Notes: generated by a model from the letters alone, not told the origin. 38,625 bases of DNA from Tubiluchus corallicola (GCA_030141605.1 JAQGDQ010001482.1:1-38625), one strand, 5' to 3'. Shown: positions 20,851 to 32,737, numbered from the stretch's first letter. Translations and numbers: made by a program.

Positions 20851-22427
20851 CATAAAAACAAAAAAGTAAGCAGAGTAAGCAAGAAATGATATAGCGCAGA
20901 GAAAGAGAAAAAAGAAATATAACACAAAGAAAAAGGCCAATGAAATCCTATTGAACATAAACATATACACAAGTAATTATCGCTATGAAGATTTCTCTAT
21001 CGCAATGATGACCCAATCATCATAATTCAGCATGAAATGTCTTCTGTATAATGAACTAGATATTCCAGATGATGCAGAGTATTTCTCCCTAGGGTGCGCA
21101 GTAATTACATTCTCTGAGACAGTGACACTTCAATTATTTTCCAGCGCTGTTGCTCATCTAAAGGCGATTGTGGGCATTGAGAATCTTTAATAATTATTAT
21201 TACTATCTCTACTTTCCGCAATTGCAGAGAGTGAATATTAGGTCACGTCACTTTGTACGCAAGTAAAGTGCAGAGTAGTATCCTCATTGCATAGGTTGAT
21301 ACACAGAGAATGAGATTGAAAGTATGAATATAGGCCTGCTGATTTCCCCACGGTGTTTAGCAAACAACGGCTAAATTTACAAATCATTGAAAAGTAACCC
21401 ACTGATTCTTTTGCAGTTGAAGGAAAAAGGTTTGTAGATGTAATTAAAAGAAGGACAGCACCAAGAATACCTATGAATCTGAAATTCGTTTCGAACTTCA
21501 AAAGGCAAAACTCTTGTAGTTCGAGTAAACAATGGCTGAACAGGTTCGTTGTGAACATGCTTAGCAATATAAGTACGCATAAAGATGACTAAAGAAAATC
21601 AAGGTTATTAAAAAACCATTTGTAAAATCTATATACATAACAATTTTAAAGTTGATTATTCCCTGGCCATATTTCTACATTATAAGCGAGGAAAAGACAC
21701 GATAGTTTTTATGTTTTTCCATGAACATTTCTAATTGTTTTGGTTTGAATCAACAAATGTAGAGCTTGGCACTGAAGTCTCTTATCACATTAGGAAAGAT
21801 ACACAGAATGCGCTTCTTCCAGTTTTATTATTTTACTGCGCTGTTTAGCTGAGTTTCTTTAGTTACACGCCGTTCTTTAGTTTCAAACATTATGAGTTCA
21901 TTATTCAGATAATGAGATCGGAGATATAAACCTGTCTGCACGGAATGAATTTATGTCAAAACCGTTTACGAGCCCTATAGCAAGGAAAATTTGTTTTAAT
22001 ATTTTTTCTCTTTTAATAAAATTTCGACTTCTCAAATCATAGACAAATCACGGGCAATTGAAAATTGCGTATTTTATTTGCTGTTTAAAATATAATTATT
22101 TTATCTTATCGTTTTTGTATCAGTTCTTTACTTTTTACGAACATTCCCATTTTTATCTATATTTAACGTGTTGCTTACATGTATTTTCTCTATGGGATTT
22201 AAGTCTTAATCTTAAACTGGCGTTTAATTCCCTTTTAACAATCTGCTGTCGATGTTCCGTGAGAAAGGTTTCCCTTCTGAAGATAAAGCACACTAGTCTC
22301 GGCAAAGGTATTTTTAAGATTTTATTTAAAAGCATAAAAAATTCAAAAAATATTAGCCCAGATAGGGGACATGACGTTGAAACCCTATAGGGCAAGAATA
22401 AACAAAGGAAACATGAAACTGATACAC
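20851..22427. other. Intronic sequence; nothing recognised
   Basis: No element, array or convincing frame between the GA tracts and the 43-bp array. Confidence 0.45.
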
Positions 22428-23588
22428 TTCCAGACAACTGGGATATGGCACTGTTGCCTCTCCTGGGCAAGCATAAACAAGTGGGATATGGCACTGTTGC
22501 CTCTCCTGGGCAAGCATAAACAAGTGGGGTATGGCACTGTTGCCTCTCCTGGGCAAGCATAAACAAGTGGGGTATGGCACTGTTGTCTGTCCTGGGCAAG
22601 CATAAACAAGTAGGATATGGCACTGTTGCCTCTCCTGGGCAAGCATAAACAAGTGGGGTATGGCACTGTTGCCTCTCCTGGGCAACCATAAACAAGTGGG
22701 GTATGGCACTGTTGTCTCTCCTGGGCAAGCATAAACAAGTAGGATATGGCACTGTTGCCTCTCCTGGGCAAGCATAAACAAGTGGGGTATGGCACTGTTG
22801 CCTCTCCTGGGCAAGCATAAACAATTGGGATATGGCACTGTTGCCTCTCCTGGGCAAGCATAAACAATTGGGATATGGCACTGTTGTCTCTCCTGGGCAA
22901 GCATAAACAAGTAGGATATGGCACTGTTGCCTCTCCTGGGCAAGCATAAACAATTGGGATATGGCACTGTTGTCTCTCCTGGGCAAGCATAAACAAGTAG
23001 GATATGGCACTGTTGCCTCTCCTGGGCAAGCATAAACAAGTGGGGTATGGCACTGTTGTCTCTCCTGGGCAAGCATAAACAAGTAGGATATGGCACTGTT
23101 GCCTCTCCTGGGCAACCATAAACAAGTGGGATATGGCACTGTTGCCACTCCTGGGCAAGCATAAACAAGTGGGGTATGGCACTGTTGTCTCTCCTGGGCA
23201 AGCATAAACAAGTGGGATATGGCACTGTTGTCTCTCCTGGGCAAGCATAAACAAGTAGGATATGGCACTGTTGTCTCTCCTGGGCAAGCATAAACAAGTG
23301 GGATATGGCACTGTTGCCACTCCTGGGCAAGCATAAACAAGTGGGGTATGGCACTGTTGTCTGTCCTGGGCAAGCATAAACAAGTAGGATATGGCACTGT
23401 TGTCTCTCCTGGGCAAGCATAAACAAGTAGGATATGGCACTGTTGTCTCTCCTGGGCAAGCATAAACAAGTGGGATATGGCACTGTTGCCTCTCCTGGGC
23501 AAGCATAAACAATTGGGATATGGCACTGTTGCCTCTCCTGGGCAAGCATAAACAAGTGGGATATGGCACGGTTGCCTCTCCTGGGCAT
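22428..23588. repeat. 43-bp minisatellite array, about 27 copies
   Basis: Unit tgggatatggcactgttgcc, tctcctgggcaagcataaac, aag. Variants alternate at gggat/ggggt/aggat, gcctctc/gtctctc/gtctgtc and aagtg/aattg. Since 43 leaves remainder 1 on division by 3 and the minus strand lacks stops in all phases, three shifted minus-strand frames of 412-500 codons run through it, each cycling every three units. No domain, signal or splice context; non-coding. Confidence 0.95.
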
Positions 23589-23855
23589 GAACAAAGTTGT
23601 AAAAAGACATACGGCAATGACAAGTATTAATTAAAATGCACTTTAGTGAATTCACAATTTTTAATCATTATTAATAGATGAATCAATGATATGTTACGAG
23701 AGAGCTTTAAACGCTCAAACTCCTTTAGGGTGAACATGTTCAATTATCGAAGCTTCGCTCCATTAGAACCACAAGCACATTTGCGTATGGTAATTACTGG
23801 CTTCACAACAATTTATCAAAGGTGTAACAGAGCTGAATAATTAACTACTACTTAC

Positions 23856-23924
23856 AGTTCTCTTAATGACTGTAGTTGACCCAGTTTGTCAGGCAGGTAA
23901 GTGATGGAATTCGCTGAGAGATTC
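23856..23924 (-). CDS. Exon encoding a leucine-rich repeat (23 aa)
   Basis: A 69-bp exon reading NLSANSITYLPDK then LGQLQSLREL, a 23-residue LRR of the LP..L..L..L type. The acceptor is ggcttatttacag and the donor is GTAAGT. Phase 2 at both ends; it joins the previous exon through CTG and the next through CTA, both Leu, giving ...RELDLRRN... across the junction. It lies about 270 bp from the 43-bp minisatellite in the same intron. Confidence 0.88.
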
Positions 23925-24549
23925 CTGTAAATAAGCCAATAACTTGACAAACAAGTTATAAATAGAATGGTAAGCGAAATAAACAAGAGCACGTACAACA
24001 AACGTTTTATAAATAGACTTATTACATAATTACATAACATAGTGTCTTGCCAAATCAGCAATAGAACTATTACACGAAAGTCCTAACTTCAAGAGAAATA
24101 GAGTAACTAGAACAGCCACTGGAAATATGTTCATTTTATTTTTCACTAGCAACCCTACTCTACTAAAGTTTGCTAGTGTGTAATGACTGTTTTAGCAATT
24201 TTATTTACCATATAATTGTATTGCCTACCATGTAAATTGCAATTTATTCATTGTAATATTTATTGCAGCTTAAGATACTACGACATGTAAAATAAAGCAA
24301 AATAAACTGCAACCCATTTTATGCAGCACGTAAACAGTAAAGATATTCCGCTGACTATTTCTTGCGCTTAATAGATTAGATGATACATCATTAACTTTAC
24401 TAAACTTCATTTAATAAAAATTCCTCAAAAGTTCCACAAAAAATTCGAACTAGAACAATTTGAACTCTGTATGTTGCATGATTCGCAATATACGAAATAA
24501 CAGGCCCATTTCGGAGATTCAAAAAGATTGCCTTAATTTTTTTCTACGT

Positions 24550-24610
24550 GATTGTCCTGAAGGTGGCAGCACTTGCACCATCGCCAATAAAGTTTTATTT
24601 GATTCATGAA
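24550..24610 (+). repeat. Hairpin / CAATAAA terminal unit, single copy
   Basis: Reads CTGAAGGTGGCAGCACTTGC, ACCATCGCCAATAAAG, TTTTATTTGATTCATGA. The GGTG/CACC hairpin and the CAATAAA..TT.ATTT.GAT end match the ends of the element at 33881-34475, so this is a solitary end of the same family. Confidence 0.5.
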
Positions 24611-27259
24611 ACGCTTCTCTTCACACTTTTACTCCTTTCTGAGGTGTTTCATCAATGAAAAAGGTTTAACGACAGAAGTGCAGAAAGCAGAAGTGTGTGA
24701 TTAGCTTCTGCAATTAGTCGTCTTGAACAAACTAACAGAGTTTCTGTGCCAGAAGCTAGATCTTGTGATTATTGAGTTAGTTCCTAAAGTACATTGAAAA
24801 CCATAGAAAGCCGCACTGTTTTAAGCAAATCTCCACAGACTCGATGCAAGGGGTTGCGAAAGAAAAGGAAAAAAGAAACGTAGGCAGAAAAATATAATTC
24901 TCATAACTGAGTAGCTAATGACAGAAGGCACCTATTCTTCTTGAACCATATTAGGCTGTAATTAACAGGAAAATAATTTTCTGGTCTAAAATTTCACAGA
25001 TAATAGGCCAGACGACATCTAGGAACAAGGCAGAGATCTATGAGAGGCAGTCTCCGTTTGGGCTGCAATGATAAGAGATCCAGTTACACTAAATTAATGA
25101 ACCTGCTAATTACAATAACTAAACAAGAAGACAAAACACCTGCTCTGGAGGCTCGGTCTAATTTGCACAATGCTCCAAAATCGCCAATCAACGAATTCGA
25201 AACCAGGTTCAGATTGACTAGCCAAGCCTTCTCAAACAAAGCAGGCAGGTATGTCAATGTACGTTTAAGAGATTATTTTAAATCATCCTCTCCGTGATCC
25301 AGTAACCCAGGACCCAATGATCTTAGTACCATTACGTTACGTTAGGTTACGTTACGTTATGTGCATTTGTTCACCAGCTGATTTTTCAAAGTGACAATTA
25401 CGGCGGTTCGACAGTTAAAAATTTTAAATTCGTGCAAAGACAATAATAAAGAGTTTATGCTTCAACTTTAATAATTTAAAATTCGTTATTAATTATTCAG
25501 GTTAATGTTCATAGTAAAGAGTTAGCTTTCAAAGTTATAATTTAAATATCATATAATGATTGTTACTCCTGTTAGCAATAGCAATGACGAAATGTTTGAT
25601 GAACTCCAAGGATGATTAAATTTGAAATTCCCAATTAACCTTAATGAGTGCAATGTTATTTTTACTCAAGTGTCAAATTATACTACATACTTTAGCTCGG
25701 TGCTTTCCCACTAATTGCATTCTTAATAAGGTAGTTAAATTGCTGCTTTCTTGCAATCCGTTTCCATGCTTTCCGTTTAAATATTAGCAATATGAGAAAT
25801 GTGGGTCACACAACTTGCAAGCTCTTTTAGTAAGTAAAGCATGAAGTATACTAAAGTAGTTCAAAGATATTAAGGTAGAAAAAATAAGACCATTTAAACA
25901 CGTGCAAGACTGCAGAACTGAAAACGCACAGTCCTCATTAAAAATCTCAGTATGGAGAAGTTCACCTAAGAAGCTAATTGCCAAACAAAGGCTCTCTAGA
26001 GCGTGTTTGTCAGACAGACATACCGGTATAAGGTGACATCTGGTAGACAACGTTTCTCTTGGATCCGGTCCACAAAATGGTTGAAGTCTTTCTTAAAAAA
26101 TCAATAAGCAGAATTCACATTCGAAATCTGACTGTAAGCAGGTACTTGTAAAAAGCCAATGTCTATAGACTAAACTTGTTAAACATGAAACCCCCGTATG
26201 AAGTCAATATATAAACCAACTACTCTGAAACTAAACGTGAATCTTGTCCTTTGTACAACTCTCAGTTAACACATCGGAATTTGTCTGCATATACGGGAAT
26301 TACAGGCCCGTAGGCCCTGCATGAGGCCCTTATGTTTTCCATTATTAATTAAATAATCCTTGCTGCTATCCTTTCCCTGCTATCAATTAAGAAGACAGCA
26401 GAGAAGCTCCTATTCCAACATTCCTCGCTGTGGATACGCCTCCTAACGAAGCCGCTGCGTTTAATCTCTTCTCGCTTTCAGACAATTTTGCAAAGTTTAT
26501 CCAATTGTCTATTAATCCTTTGCTCTATTCCATCAGGCTTATGGAAGTATTAACTGGGCTTCGTAACGTTGCTTCGCAGGCAGCGATAGTGAACACATGA
26601 ATCACTGAATAGAATAGCAAGTTGTCGACAGATAAGCATAAATTTAACAAGTTAGGTCAAGAAGTTCCCTAAAAATGAAGTCTGGCGCGCAGGTGAAGAA
26701 GTAAACAGCATTGCAGACACATGGTGAAACTTTGAGCCTGTCTTTCTATCAAAAGCACAGATTAATATCGAGTTTACACGACGGCTACGCAGGCTGAATC
26801 CGGATGCAAGTTCTATTGTTCGCTATTGTGCGAAAATATGTAACACCTAATTAACAACGATCACGGCTAGTCGACTTCAGTCCCATTGTGCCAGGTGTCA
26901 AACAAATTAGCTTCACGCTGCGTTAGGCGACTGGAATATTTATTAGGGTAGATTTGCGCTAATAATTTTGCAACTCGTTAGTTAAAATATTGCAAAACTG
27001 CCAAAATGCATTAAATCATCATGGATGCTCGATATAGTGATTATCGGCATAGATACCAGACCACGAAAATGGTAGTGATGAGCATTAATACTGTATTGTC
27101 TGTAGTTTTCAAGTTCAAGTTTGGCGCCGAAAGATCAAGTTTTTATAACAAGCTAATCATCAGTACAACCTCCAGTCACAAAAAAGCTAAATGACAATGA
27201 AGACTACGTGAACAACAAGGTTACAGAAAATGAGAATGCAATCATTTTTGGAAATGTCT
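24611..27259. other. Long intronic stretch; nothing firm
   Basis: About 2.6 kb. The plus frame 25040-25297 (85 codons) and minus frame 25784-26050 (88 codons) have no recognisable domain. A short gttac-rich run lies at 25332-25360. No LRR exon was found here on the minus strand, though a diverged one could be missed. Confidence 0.45.
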
Positions 27260-27430
27260 AAAAACTAATTTGGCTGTGATAAAAGCCTGTCTGTTAATGT
27301 GATTTTTCAATTTTCGAAGTTGTAATCAGAAGAGAAGCAATTGACTGGTAAAGAATTTCATAGATGAGAGGCCCGAGCGAAAAACGTTTATGGGCAACTT
27401 TAATAAAATGTAAAATCAGCAACGGTATGT
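27260..27430 (-). mobile_element. LINE C-terminal fragment, decayed
   Basis: The minus strand reads KVAHKRFSLGPLIYEILYQS, then IASLLITTSKIEK, a stop, and QTGFYHSQIS. This follows the CR1/L2-like C-terminal pattern FS.RGP.IWN.LP.SI....FK..L....F. It is too short and decayed to assign to a clade. Confidence 0.45.
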
Positions 27431-27487
27431 TAAACATACCTGCTACTGCGTGAATTTAGAAATCGTACAGAATTTTTAATTGCTATT

Positions 27488-27880
27488 ATGGTCATCTTAA
27501 AAATGACCATTGGTGACGGTGAAAACGCACTCTACTAAGTAAATGCACGTGGGCGTGTTTATCACATTGATCGTGATTTTGTTTTTGCTAATACTGAGAT
27601 TTCTGCATAGCAAAAGCTTTTAGGCAGCTGTTCTACATTTTGGACCGCACAAAGTACAATGGGGGAAACCATCAACAAAACGTGCATTTTTCAGGCACAG
27701 TTTTGGCTCCGATGGAATTATTTTCAGATCACCGCCTGTAAAAGTAGTAACGTAAATAAGCAAAAGCTTATATGCAGCTGTTCTACATTTTGGACTGTCC
27801 AGAGTGCAATGGCGGAAATGGTCAACAACACGGTCATTTCAGGCAAACATTCCTGGTTTAGGAACCAATCGAAAGATTCA
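27488..27880. repeat. Dispersed repeat with an internal 150-bp-offset duplication
   Basis: 27550-27610 matches 10535-10610. After it, 27610-27705 and 27760-27855 are direct repeats (gcaaaagctt..a.gcagctg, ttctacattttggac, caatgg.ggaaa). An 8-bp perfect hairpin (atggtcat ... atgaccat) lies near 27490-27512, and a GAAAACG hairpin variant follows it. Confidence 0.6.
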
Positions 27881-28212
27881 TAGAGCGCCATCGTATCGTA
27901 CAAACGAGGTTTAATGCAGCAAGTTATCCTGGATAAGTAGGGATATTTCCTATACACGCATGCGCAACATACAAATTGCATTATTTCAAAATTAGTTAGA
28001 TTTCTGTCATTTGTATTCCGGACATTTTCGGATTAAGCATAAATTTGCTTTTTCGTCAATTTTTAATTTTCTCGTTTATCTAATTCCGACGGATTGAAAC
28101 TTTGTAAAATAATTTTAGTCGAACAAGGCTCTGATGACCTCCTGGATTTTTGGCGCATCACCAGAAGTCAGTATTACTAGAGTGCAATTTTTGACTAACT
28201 ATCAAATGCAGA

Positions 28213-28710
28213 TGTTGTAACATGAAATAATTAATGGGAGGGGATTTTGTAGACCTTTAACATAGCTAGCAGACAATTATAGTGTTTGCATTGTTTGCTG
28301 TGTTTGTTTTCAGCTTTTGTGAAACGAAGATAAGGGATGTTTCAGCAAGAGCCTGTAAAAGCGTTTAAGTTTATTCCCCTGTTTCTATTAATCGTGCAAC
28401 CTGTTTAATTATGATTAATATTTTAGTTTTTTTGCAATAGTTCGTTTTGTAGGTTTGCGTTGTTACCTTGTGAGGTTATAAAAGTATTTCGTTTGTATTT
28501 CAGTAATTATAATAAAAGGCGTTGGTGCAAAACCCTGGTCCTTTTGGAATTGATTTCTTGTTACCTGCGTACTGAATGGGGATGATTTTGTATAATATGT
28601 CGTTTATGTACATTGCATTTTATATTGTATAGTATTCTTCCCCCACCCACCCAAAGTATTCTCGCCCACCGAAAGCTGTGGTTTGAACCGTCCAGGGGTC
28701 GTTACAAACA
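28213..28710 (+). mobile_element. Candidate 5' LTR of a Ty3-like retrotransposon, truncated
   Basis: It begins TGTTGTAACATG and ends GTCGTTACAAACA; the ends are imperfect inverted repeats (TGTTGTAAC against TGTTTGTAAC) of TG...CA form. Three bases further on, tggcggcaagaacccg starts with TGG and could pair with a tRNA 3' CCA end as a primer-binding site. Inside, a TATA-like ttataaaag (28476-28484) is followed by aataaaa (about 28511). No gag or pol frame and no second LTR are present, so only this end survives, if the call is right. Confidence 0.4.
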
Positions 28711-28871
28711 CCCTGGCGGCAAGAACCCGACGGCAGAACGATATTTTAGCTGCGTAGTAAAACTGGCTTCGTAATTAATGCGCTCTAAATTACGGAATTT
28801 TCGGTTTTGTGGTTTCAGTGATGCAAAATAATTAAATTTCAGATTAGTCAATTCATACAGTCAGCACAGCA

Positions 28872-29105
28872 TTATAAAAGAAAACTACTTTTATTAAAAC
28901 TTTAAGTTACAGACTGTTAAAAAACATGTGTCCAAACGTTTCGACTGCAGTCTGCCAGTCATCTTCAGCGACAGACTTCACAAACAAACCACCAGTTCTA
29001 TAATACATACTTAGAGTAGTCTATCATTGAAAATGACTGCAGTTGAAACGTTTCGAGACACATTTCATAATTTAAACTTTTGATAAAAGTTGTTTTCTGT
29101 TTATA
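28872..29105. repeat. Inverted pair of CGAAACG hairpin units
   Basis: On the minus strand (about 28975-28872): CTGAAGATGACTG, 8-nt loop, CAGTCGAAACGTTTGG, then a tail ending ATAAAAGTAGTTTTC. On the plus strand (about 29028-29105): GAAAATGACTGCAGTTGAAA, CGTTTCGAGACACAT, then ATAAAAGTTGTTTTC. The two arms point outward from a centre near 29000 and differ by small indels. This resembles the arrangement at 33881-34475 with a shorter middle. Confidence 0.7.
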
Positions 29106-29110
29106 ATTTC

Positions 29111-31065
29111 GAACTACATTTATTGCCTATCTGTAATAATTTGGATGTGCAATAAAGATGCTTTCGAAAATCCATTACATATTAATGACTATACCTTTTT
29201 TATGATTATGAAAGAAAATTTCATGTTACTATTATTAAATTCTGGAACTATTTTCATGTGTCCAACTTTATGTTACATATTCAAGACCAAACCTGTCGAA
29301 TATGGCGAATATGTGATACTTGAGATTTGAGATTGGGAACTTTTGCTGGTTTAACAATATGACCTTAACTCGTCGCTCAAGTTGATGTCGTAACTGTAGA
29401 GAAACTTATCAGACAGTTTTCTGGAGTTTTCCTAGTTCAAATAGAATTCTTTTCTGAGCAGAACAGGTTTTCTCAATTAAATGTGAACAGAAAATGGGAG
29501 AATGATGTTTTCCAAAGTGAACAGAAAGTCAGGAAACGCCTAAACTAACAGAAATGATAACTTCTGCTGCTGCTGCTGCTGAGTTATATAATGGTTAACA
29601 ATTTTCTTTTTCAACCAAATACATGTTATGATAAGTTTACCACAGTCACAGGCAAACTAGCAGTCTTAGTTGCAGCAAAAGAAGAAGATAGCGCCACCAT
29701 GTAGTAACCTCAGTTACTTTTAGTCAATTTGTTCTGTAATTACGTGTCTATAATGAAGTTTTTGTATTATATTGTGTATTTAGTATGTATTTTTAATTAT
29801 CTAAATATGTTTTTTCACTCAGGCTGCTAGTTTTCTATCTTTTAGCTATTTCTTTCTTAATCTCACAAAAGAAAGCTTTTTTCGCCTGCTTCTTGTTAAT
29901 TAAGTATTCTTTAGACTACAGTGACTTAATGCATTTTAATTAAGCAATGTTTTTTTCACGACACTTGGGCTTTTATGACGTTACTTGTAGCTCACAGATC
30001 TGCGCTTGGAGGTCCAGGTCCATGAGTTAAGAGTCGCGGTAACCGAATCGTTCAGCGTACGACGATGCTTGACTGTGTGACCGTTCTAGCTCCACCTCAT
30101 GAGGGTCAAGGTACCACCGGTCACTGACGCTGAATGGTATTCCGGAAAGACGGAAAATAGTCTTCACAGATTAACGTTTTTGTACTCCAAACCGACGTTA
30201 AATACAAAGTAAACTGTAACTGTCTTGTAAGAGTCCCCATAACAGTCCCATAAATACAAAACATACAAACATCTACATGTAGCAATTTTAATATAAACAA
30301 TAAACACGTAAACAAGGGGAATGACTAAACAAGGGGAATAACTAAGTCGATAGCAAATTTTTATTGGCAGGAACTTGTTTGGAACAAATTCGATCTAGAT
30401 GAAGATGATGATGATGAGGATGATGATGATGATGCTAAAATTAACAATGATGACAATGAAGATGGCCCTGAATGATGATGCATTAGACTGAGATTGGATC
30501 GGAAGTTGAAAGAGGAGCCGAGCAATATGTAGAAAAGGGGATCCTATCGCCGAGAGGAGTTGCAATAACAGTAAGAATACGAAATCGATGTTTGTGATTA
30601 TAAGGAGACGTGTGGGAGACGTTCAGCGATGATTAATCAGAAACTTGACTTAAGTTTTAGTAACACAATCTACTCTGCTACTTTATATAGAAAACATTGT
30701 GCTTTGACCCTACCATTAAGTATTCCGCTTGTCTATTGTTAATTTTGAGAATGGTATACGTGCGTATGCTCTTGTATTGAAGTCAATCAGAAGACTCCAA
30801 GACAGATCTTATTACGGGTGGTTTTTTATCTCTTTGACACGTCTTTGCAGATCATATCTTTAAAAATATAAAAATGCTAGACAGGCATTATAGCTGCTTA
30901 TCACAGACGTTATTAGAACTGGCTGTAACAAAAACTAGAGACAACAACCTTGGTTTCTAGTTATGTCCTAGTGACAGAATTTTTTATATGTTTTTTTTCT
31001 AGTAAGTTAACAAACAATTTGCTGTGTCATTGTTGTTTCTGTTTTGAAGGTGGTGCTGGCGGGTA
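29111..31065. other. Intronic sequence; nothing firm
   Basis: A GAT-rich patch lies at 30400-30440. The 29990-30120 segment is GC-richer than its surroundings and contains gtagctcacag and ggtccaggtcc, weakly tRNA-like, but box spacing is not convincing. No exons found. Confidence 0.4.
29562..29582. repeat. Short CTG repeat
   Basis: Five to six ctg/tgc triplets (ctgctgctgctgctg). Confidence 0.7.
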
Positions 31066-31112
31066 CTGTTGTTGTTGTTGTTGTTGTTTCTGCAGTTACT
31101 GTTGCTGTTGTT

Positions 31113-31149
<37 letters not shown>

Positions 31150-31215
31150 CTGCAGTTACTGTTGCTGTTGTTGTTGTTGTTGTTGTTTCTGCAGTTACTG
31201 TTGCTGTTGTTATAA
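31066..31215. repeat. Compound GTT microsatellite
   Basis: Three cycles of (gtt)n followed by tttctgcagttactgttgct. The repeated non-GTT insert shows that a larger unit was duplicated rather than GTT alone. Poly-Cys, poly-Val and poly-Thr frames are artefacts. Confidence 0.92.
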
Positions 31216-31290
31216 TCATAATGTAACAGATACGCATTTAATAAAACAAAATGTTTACACTAACAGGTAAAAATATGTAATGCCACTTAC

Positions 31291-31362
31291 AGAAGATTAA
31301 GATGATGTAGATTAAGCATTGAATCAATGGGAACAACTTGCAAACGATTCTCAGCTAAATAC
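31291..31362 (-). CDS. Exon encoding a leucine-rich repeat (24 aa)
   Basis: A 72-bp exon reading YLAENRLQVVPIDSM then LNLHHLNLL, an LRR with a Pro after the second beta-face position (VVPIDSM) and M in place of the usual F. The acceptor is gttgtttttcag and the donor is GTAAGT. Phase 2 at both ends, with Leu codons rebuilt on each side. The following intron is 7.4 kb. A compound GTT microsatellite begins about 70 bp beyond its donor. Confidence 0.85.
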
Positions 31363-31645
31363 CTGAAAAACAACAAATAAAATGATTTGATACCAGAAAG
31401 AGTGAGACGGAGAGCAAAACCAGCAAACTGCTTTGCACTTTGAGTCTACATGTCTAGTATGGATAATAAGAATTTAAACGCAATTCATTTTGCATGTGTA
31501 TCTGACAAGCCTCTCATATTAGACAGCTACACACAATTGAAAGAAGTAAAATTTTGAAAACGCTTCACTTAGCAGAAAGTATCTCACTGACTCGTATAGC
31601 CTATGCAGGAAGGAAAAAGTGAATGCTTAACGTTAAAATACTTAC

Positions 31646-31717
31646 AGACCGTGTAGATTTGTCAAATCTTTAAATATGTCGTCTGTAAGCACGTTGATCA
31701 GGTTTCCTGTTAAATGT
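31646..31717 (-). CDS. Exon encoding a leucine-rich repeat (24 aa)
   Basis: A 72-bp exon, the classic size for one LRR, reading HLTGNLINVLTDD then IFKDLTNLHGL. Consensus positions L, N, L, F, L, L are all occupied. The acceptor is ttctgttgtag and the donor is GTAAGT. Entry and exit phases are both 2; with the preceding exon it rebuilds TTA (Leu), with the next CTG (Leu). Only 283 bp separate it from the following exon, the shortest intron in the window. The 17-bp tandem array begins about 65 bp upstream of its acceptor. Confidence 0.85.
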
Positions 31718-31782
31718 CTACAACAGAAGAAAAATTGTGAGACGTCATTTTCTTTTAATTTATACGTTTGGCAACAAAAACA

Positions 31783-32426
31783 ATGAGTTATGTGCAACAA
31801 TGAGTTATGTACAACAATGAGTTATGTGCAACAATGAGTTATGTGCGACAATGAGTTATGTGCGACAATGAGTTATGTACAACAATGAGTTATGTGCGAC
31901 AATGAGTTATGTGCGACAATGAGTTATGTACAACAATGAGTTATGTGCGACAATGAGTTATGTACGACAATGAGTTATGTACGACAATGAGTTATGTGCG
32001 ACAATGAGTTATGTACAACAATGAGTTATGTACGACAATGAGCTATGTACAACAATGAGTTATGTACAACAATGAGCTATGTACAACAATGTGTTAGGTA
32101 CAACAATGAGTTATGTACAACAATGAGTTATGTACAGCAATGAGCTATGTACAACAATGAGTTATGTACGACAATGAGTTATGTGCGACAATAAGTTATG
32201 TACGACAATGAGCTATGTACAACAATAAGCTATGTACAACAATGAGTTATGTACAACAATGAGCTATGTACAACAATGTGTTAGGTACAACAATGAGTTA
32301 TGTACAACAATGAGTTATGTACAACAATGAGCTATGTACAACAATGTGTTAGGTACAACAATGAGTTATGTACAACAATGAGTTATGTACAACAATGAGC
32401 TATGTACAACAATGAGTTATGTACAA
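31783..32426. repeat. 17-bp minisatellite array, about 38 copies
   Basis: Unit aacaatgagttatgtac with variants gtgc/gtac, aac/gac, gttat/gctat and a tgtgttaggtac type that recurs three times at about 120 and 60 bp spacing on the right, showing block duplication. It lies 65 bp upstream of a receptor exon on the minus strand. Confidence 0.95.
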
Positions 32427-32585
32427 CGTGCAGAGCTGGAGCTCTTAGTGTCTTTGGTTACTTCAGTAATCTGATTAAGATCAAACTGATGTCTAATATC
32501 TGATTAAATCTCTTCATTAATTATTTATGACTATGATTGTCAGAATTTTTATAAACAATTGCAGTTTAGTTTATCAATTATTACC

Positions 32586-32737
32586 TATAGCGGGCAATGA
32601 GTTGGAGAAAGGAGACTGAAAAATTGTGGACTAGTCGGGATTCGAGCCCGAGACCTGAGGGTAGTACCTCCATGTTTTGGGAGTTAGTACGCCCATACAC
32701 TTGAGCTACCAGCCAACATGGCAGAATAGGCCCGAGA
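32586..32737 (-). mobile_element. tRNA-derived SINE copy 2
   Basis: The minus strand carries the A box region (GCTGGTAGCTCAAGTG), a near-perfect B box (GGGCTCGAATCCCG), then CAATTTTTCAG and CTCATTGCCCGC. It shares head, body and end with the copy at 11766-11903, with an extra 12-20 nt between the boxes. Homology may extend to about 32757 (TGTGAGC). Confidence 0.8.

Noticed and set aside
22153-23655. Three overlapping minus-strand frames of 412-500 codons rich in CLPRRGNSA and VYACPGE repeats
   Set aside because: All are the same 43-bp repeat in rotated phases.
25040-25297. 85-codon plus-strand frame
   Set aside because: No recognisable domain or splice context; length is within chance for this many bases.
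29990-30120. GC-richer segment with gtagctcacag and ggtccaggtcc as a SINE head
   Set aside because: Box spacing and sequence do not fit polymerase III boxes well and no second copy was found in the window.
30950-31270. Poly-Cys frame of 106 codons
   Set aside because: Translation of the GTT microsatellite and its repeated insert.
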